NCBI GenBank assembly: GCA_020249285.1
Contig: JADCFX010000014.1
Coordinates: forward strand, 115,405-179,404
DNA length: 64,000 nucleotides
Source of the DNA: Roseomonas sp.
GTDB lineage: Bacteria > Pseudomonadota > Alphaproteobacteria > Acetobacterales > Acetobacteraceae
Direction: 5' to 3'
The notes under the pieces: model-generated
Told to the model about the DNA's origin: nothing
The model's input: the letters and a program-made list of their open reading frames with translations, nothing else
Databases searched by the model: none
Program-made: the position numbers and the translations under genes
In this document: positions 62,715 through 64,000 of the stretch, in pieces
Layout of the letters: every line of letters starts with the position of its first letter
How positions within the stretch are numbered: the stretch's first letter is position 1

Positions 62715-63470
62715 ATGCGCATCCTGCTTCTGAACGGCAATACCGACCCCACCATTACCGCCCTGATCGCTGCCCGCGCTCAGGAAGCCCTGCCCCGGCT
62801 TGGCCTGCCCGCTTGCGATCTGGTGCCCGCGACCGCCCCCTTTGGCGCACGCTACATCGCGACGCGCGCCGCGGTCGCCATTGCCGGCCATGCGGTACTG
62901 ACGGGCCTTGCTCAGCATATCGGCCAGGATAATCCGCAAGGCTTTGGCGCCGCCATCATCGCCTGTTTTGGCGAACCTGCCATTGAAGCCGCGCGCGAAT
63001 TGCTGCCCATCCCAGTGATTGGCATGGCGGAAGCTTCAATCACGCTGGCCTTGGAACAGGCGCCGCGCATTGCGCTGCTGACCGGCGGCACTGCCTGGGT
63101 ACCGATGCTGGAAGAATTCGCCCTGATCCGCGGCCATGGGCGGGATCGGGTGCAGGTCCGCAGCGTGCCGCCCACCGGCGATATGATCGCGCGCGAACCC
63201 GAAAAGGCGCTTGGGCTGATCGCTGAAGAAGCGCGCCAAGCCGTGGCGGATGGCGCCGGCGTGGTGGTGCTGGGCGGCGCGGGGCTGGTTGGGCTCGCGC
63301 CAAAGCTTGCGGCGATGCTGCCGGTACCGGTGCTGGATAGCCTGGATTGCGCGCTGGTCATGGCCTGCCGGGCCGGCACAGCGCCAGGGCGCGTGGCGCA
63401 GGCACCACAAAACGGCTTGGAGCCGCAGCTTGCCGCCTTCATGCAAGGCGAAATGCAAAAAACTACGTAA
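62715..63470 (+). CDS. Asp/Glu/hydantoin racemase-family protein
   Basis: This 251-residue protein of the Asp/Glu racemase superfamily (MRILLLNGNTDPTITALIAA) keeps the first catalytic Cys at residue 84 (IIACFGEPAI). The second normally lies in a GCAG motif and is Gly here (LGGAG, 187-190), so classical two-base racemisation is doubtful. It is divergent from the peptide-type ABC transporter. The long frame upstream of 62715 runs over the binding-protein gene and is rejected. Confidence 0.82.
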   Translation: MRILLLNGNTDPTITALIAARAQEALPRLGLPACDLVPATAPFGARYIATRAAVAIAGHAVLTGLAQHIGQDNPQGFGAAIIACFGEPAIEAARELLPIPVIGMAEASITLALEQAPRIALLTGGTAWVPMLEEFALIRGHGRDRVQVRSVPPTGDMIAREPEKALGLIAEEARQAVADGAGVVVLGGAGLVGLAPKLAAMLPVPVLDSLDCALVMACRAGTAPGRVAQAPQNGLEPQLAAFMQGEMQKTT

Positions 63471-63482
63471 GGACTACTTACC

Positions 63483-63518
63483 TTTTCTTGCGGCCCGCGC
63501 TAAGCTGGCGCAAGAAAA
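63483..63518. terminator. long inverted repeat between racemase-like gene and aminotransferase
   Basis: TTTTCTTGCG (63483-63492) pairs perfectly with CGCAAGAAAA (63509-63518), with a 16-nt loop. It lies 12 bp after the racemase-like stop and 23 bp before the next start. It could end the racemase transcript or act in the leader of the aminotransferase. Confidence 0.55.
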
Positions 63519-63540
63519 TACCAAATGAGGATACGCAGCC

Positions 63541-64000
63541 ATGGCTTCCTTCCCGATCACCCGCACCACAACCCCCAAGGTGAAGCCCGCCGATGATGAG
63601 CTTTCCTTCGGCAAGGTGCTGACCGATCACATGTTCCTGATGGATTATCAGGAAGAAAAGGGCTGGCATTCGCCGCGTATCATGCCCTATGGGCCGCTCA
63701 GCCTCGATCCCGCGACGTCCGTGCTGCATTATGGTCAGGCGATTTTTGATGGGCTCAAGGCGTTTCGCGGCGATGATGATCAAATCCGCCTGTTCCGTCC
63801 GGATCGCCATGCGGAACGCTTCAATCGCTCTGGCCAGATCATGTGCATGCCGGAATTGCCGGTGGATATCATTCGCCAAAGCTTTGATGCGCTGGTTGGG
63901 CTTGAACATGAATGGGTGCCGCGCAAACCCGGCACCGCGCTTTATCTGCGCCCAACCATTATCGCGACCGATGTGATGCTGGGCGTGCATCCCGCGCATA
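63541..64000 (+). CDS. ilvE: branched-chain amino acid aminotransferase, 5' part
   Basis: The first 153 codons of a class IV PLP aminotransferase run to the window end. Recognisable segments are FGKVLTDHMFLMDYQEEKGW, YGPLSLDPATSVLHYGQAIF, DGLKAFRG, IRLFRPDRHAERFNRS and ALYLRPTIIATD, matching the N-terminal half of IlvE-type enzymes. The PLP Lys lies beyond the window. It makes leucine, isoleucine and valine from their keto acids. Confidence 0.93.
   Translation, partial: MASFPITRTTTPKVKPADDELSFGKVLTDHMFLMDYQEEKGWHSPRIMPYGPLSLDPATSVLHYGQAIFDGLKAFRGDDDQIRLFRPDRHAERFNRSGQIMCMPELPVDIIRQSFDALVGLEHEWVPRKPGTALYLRPTIIATDVMLGVHPAH

Overview
This 64 kb window is gene-dense, high-GC chromosomal DNA, probably from an alphaproteobacterium. 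Several families point to Rhodospirillales/Acetobacteraceae-type organisms: DUF2125 and DUF3576 proteins, a Bug-type solute receptor, the acpXL/lpxXL very-long-chain lipid A operon, and paired alphaproteobacterial aspartate aminotransferases. The genus cannot be fixed from sequence alone. I recognised no rRNA, tRNA, CRISPR array or insertion sequence.

Layout. 1-13.6 kb: a minus-strand thiolase/DUF35/Lin0512 cluster next to chaC, then a DUF2125 protein, recJ, glpX, a hydrolase, a hydroxyacid dehydrogenase, an SDR, a WD40-cytochrome c fusion, and pdxJ-pdxA with a small ACT-like gene. 13.9-23.2 kb: phbB, a YCII/CMD pair, a BI-1 family protein, a lipoprotein, a deaminase, the divergent ybbP-ybbA/tesA locus, thpR and a HigBA-type toxin-antitoxin pair. 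23.2-27.2 kb: a copper-handling operon (DUF2946, TonB receptor, YcnI, an unknown secreted protein, PCuAC). 27.3-33.8 kb: the complete acpXL-fabZXL-fabF2XL-fabF1XL-adh-lpxXL operon, followed by a MaoC/phosphotransacetylase fusion. 34.4-38.2 kb: an orphan phage-type tailspike module. 38.7-44.1 kb: two aspartate aminotransferase/GNAT units, DinB and an EamA exporter. 44.1-48.6 kb: an accessory island with a SARP-like TPR regulator facing a gene for a 114-residue tandem-repeat peptide, then a DUF6065-like protein, a small ORF and an XRE regulator. 48.8-53.6 kb: a Bug receptor and a three-subunit molybdenum hydroxylase. 53.7-58.9 kb: FKBP, FkbM methyltransferase, a DapA-like gene bracketed by a broken and an intact tlyA, ndk, and an EAL-domain protein. 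58.9-64 kb: a peptide-type ABC transporter (SBP, DppB, DppC), an Asp/Glu racemase-like protein and the start of a branched-chain aminotransferase.

The best candidate for an undescribed system is the 46.2-47.7 kb locus. A cysteine-free peptide with three and a half near-identical 25-residue repeats (core FGGHAPSLP) precedes a DUF6065-like protein across tandem hairpins, with a SARP-type regulator divergent. It resembles a repeat-core modified-peptide (RiPP-like) cassette, but that function is inference.

A second notable signal is a dispersed palindrome (five copies, around 3.6, 34.5, 38.6, 55.2 and 56.4 kb). It keeps its stem by compensatory base changes and sits beside the suspected insertions (the tailspike module and the DapA-like gene). 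Several enzymes lack a canonical catalytic residue: a ketosynthase, an SDR, a racemase and an EAL protein. Start codons were chosen by ribosome-binding site, signal peptide or family length where the longest frame was implausible.
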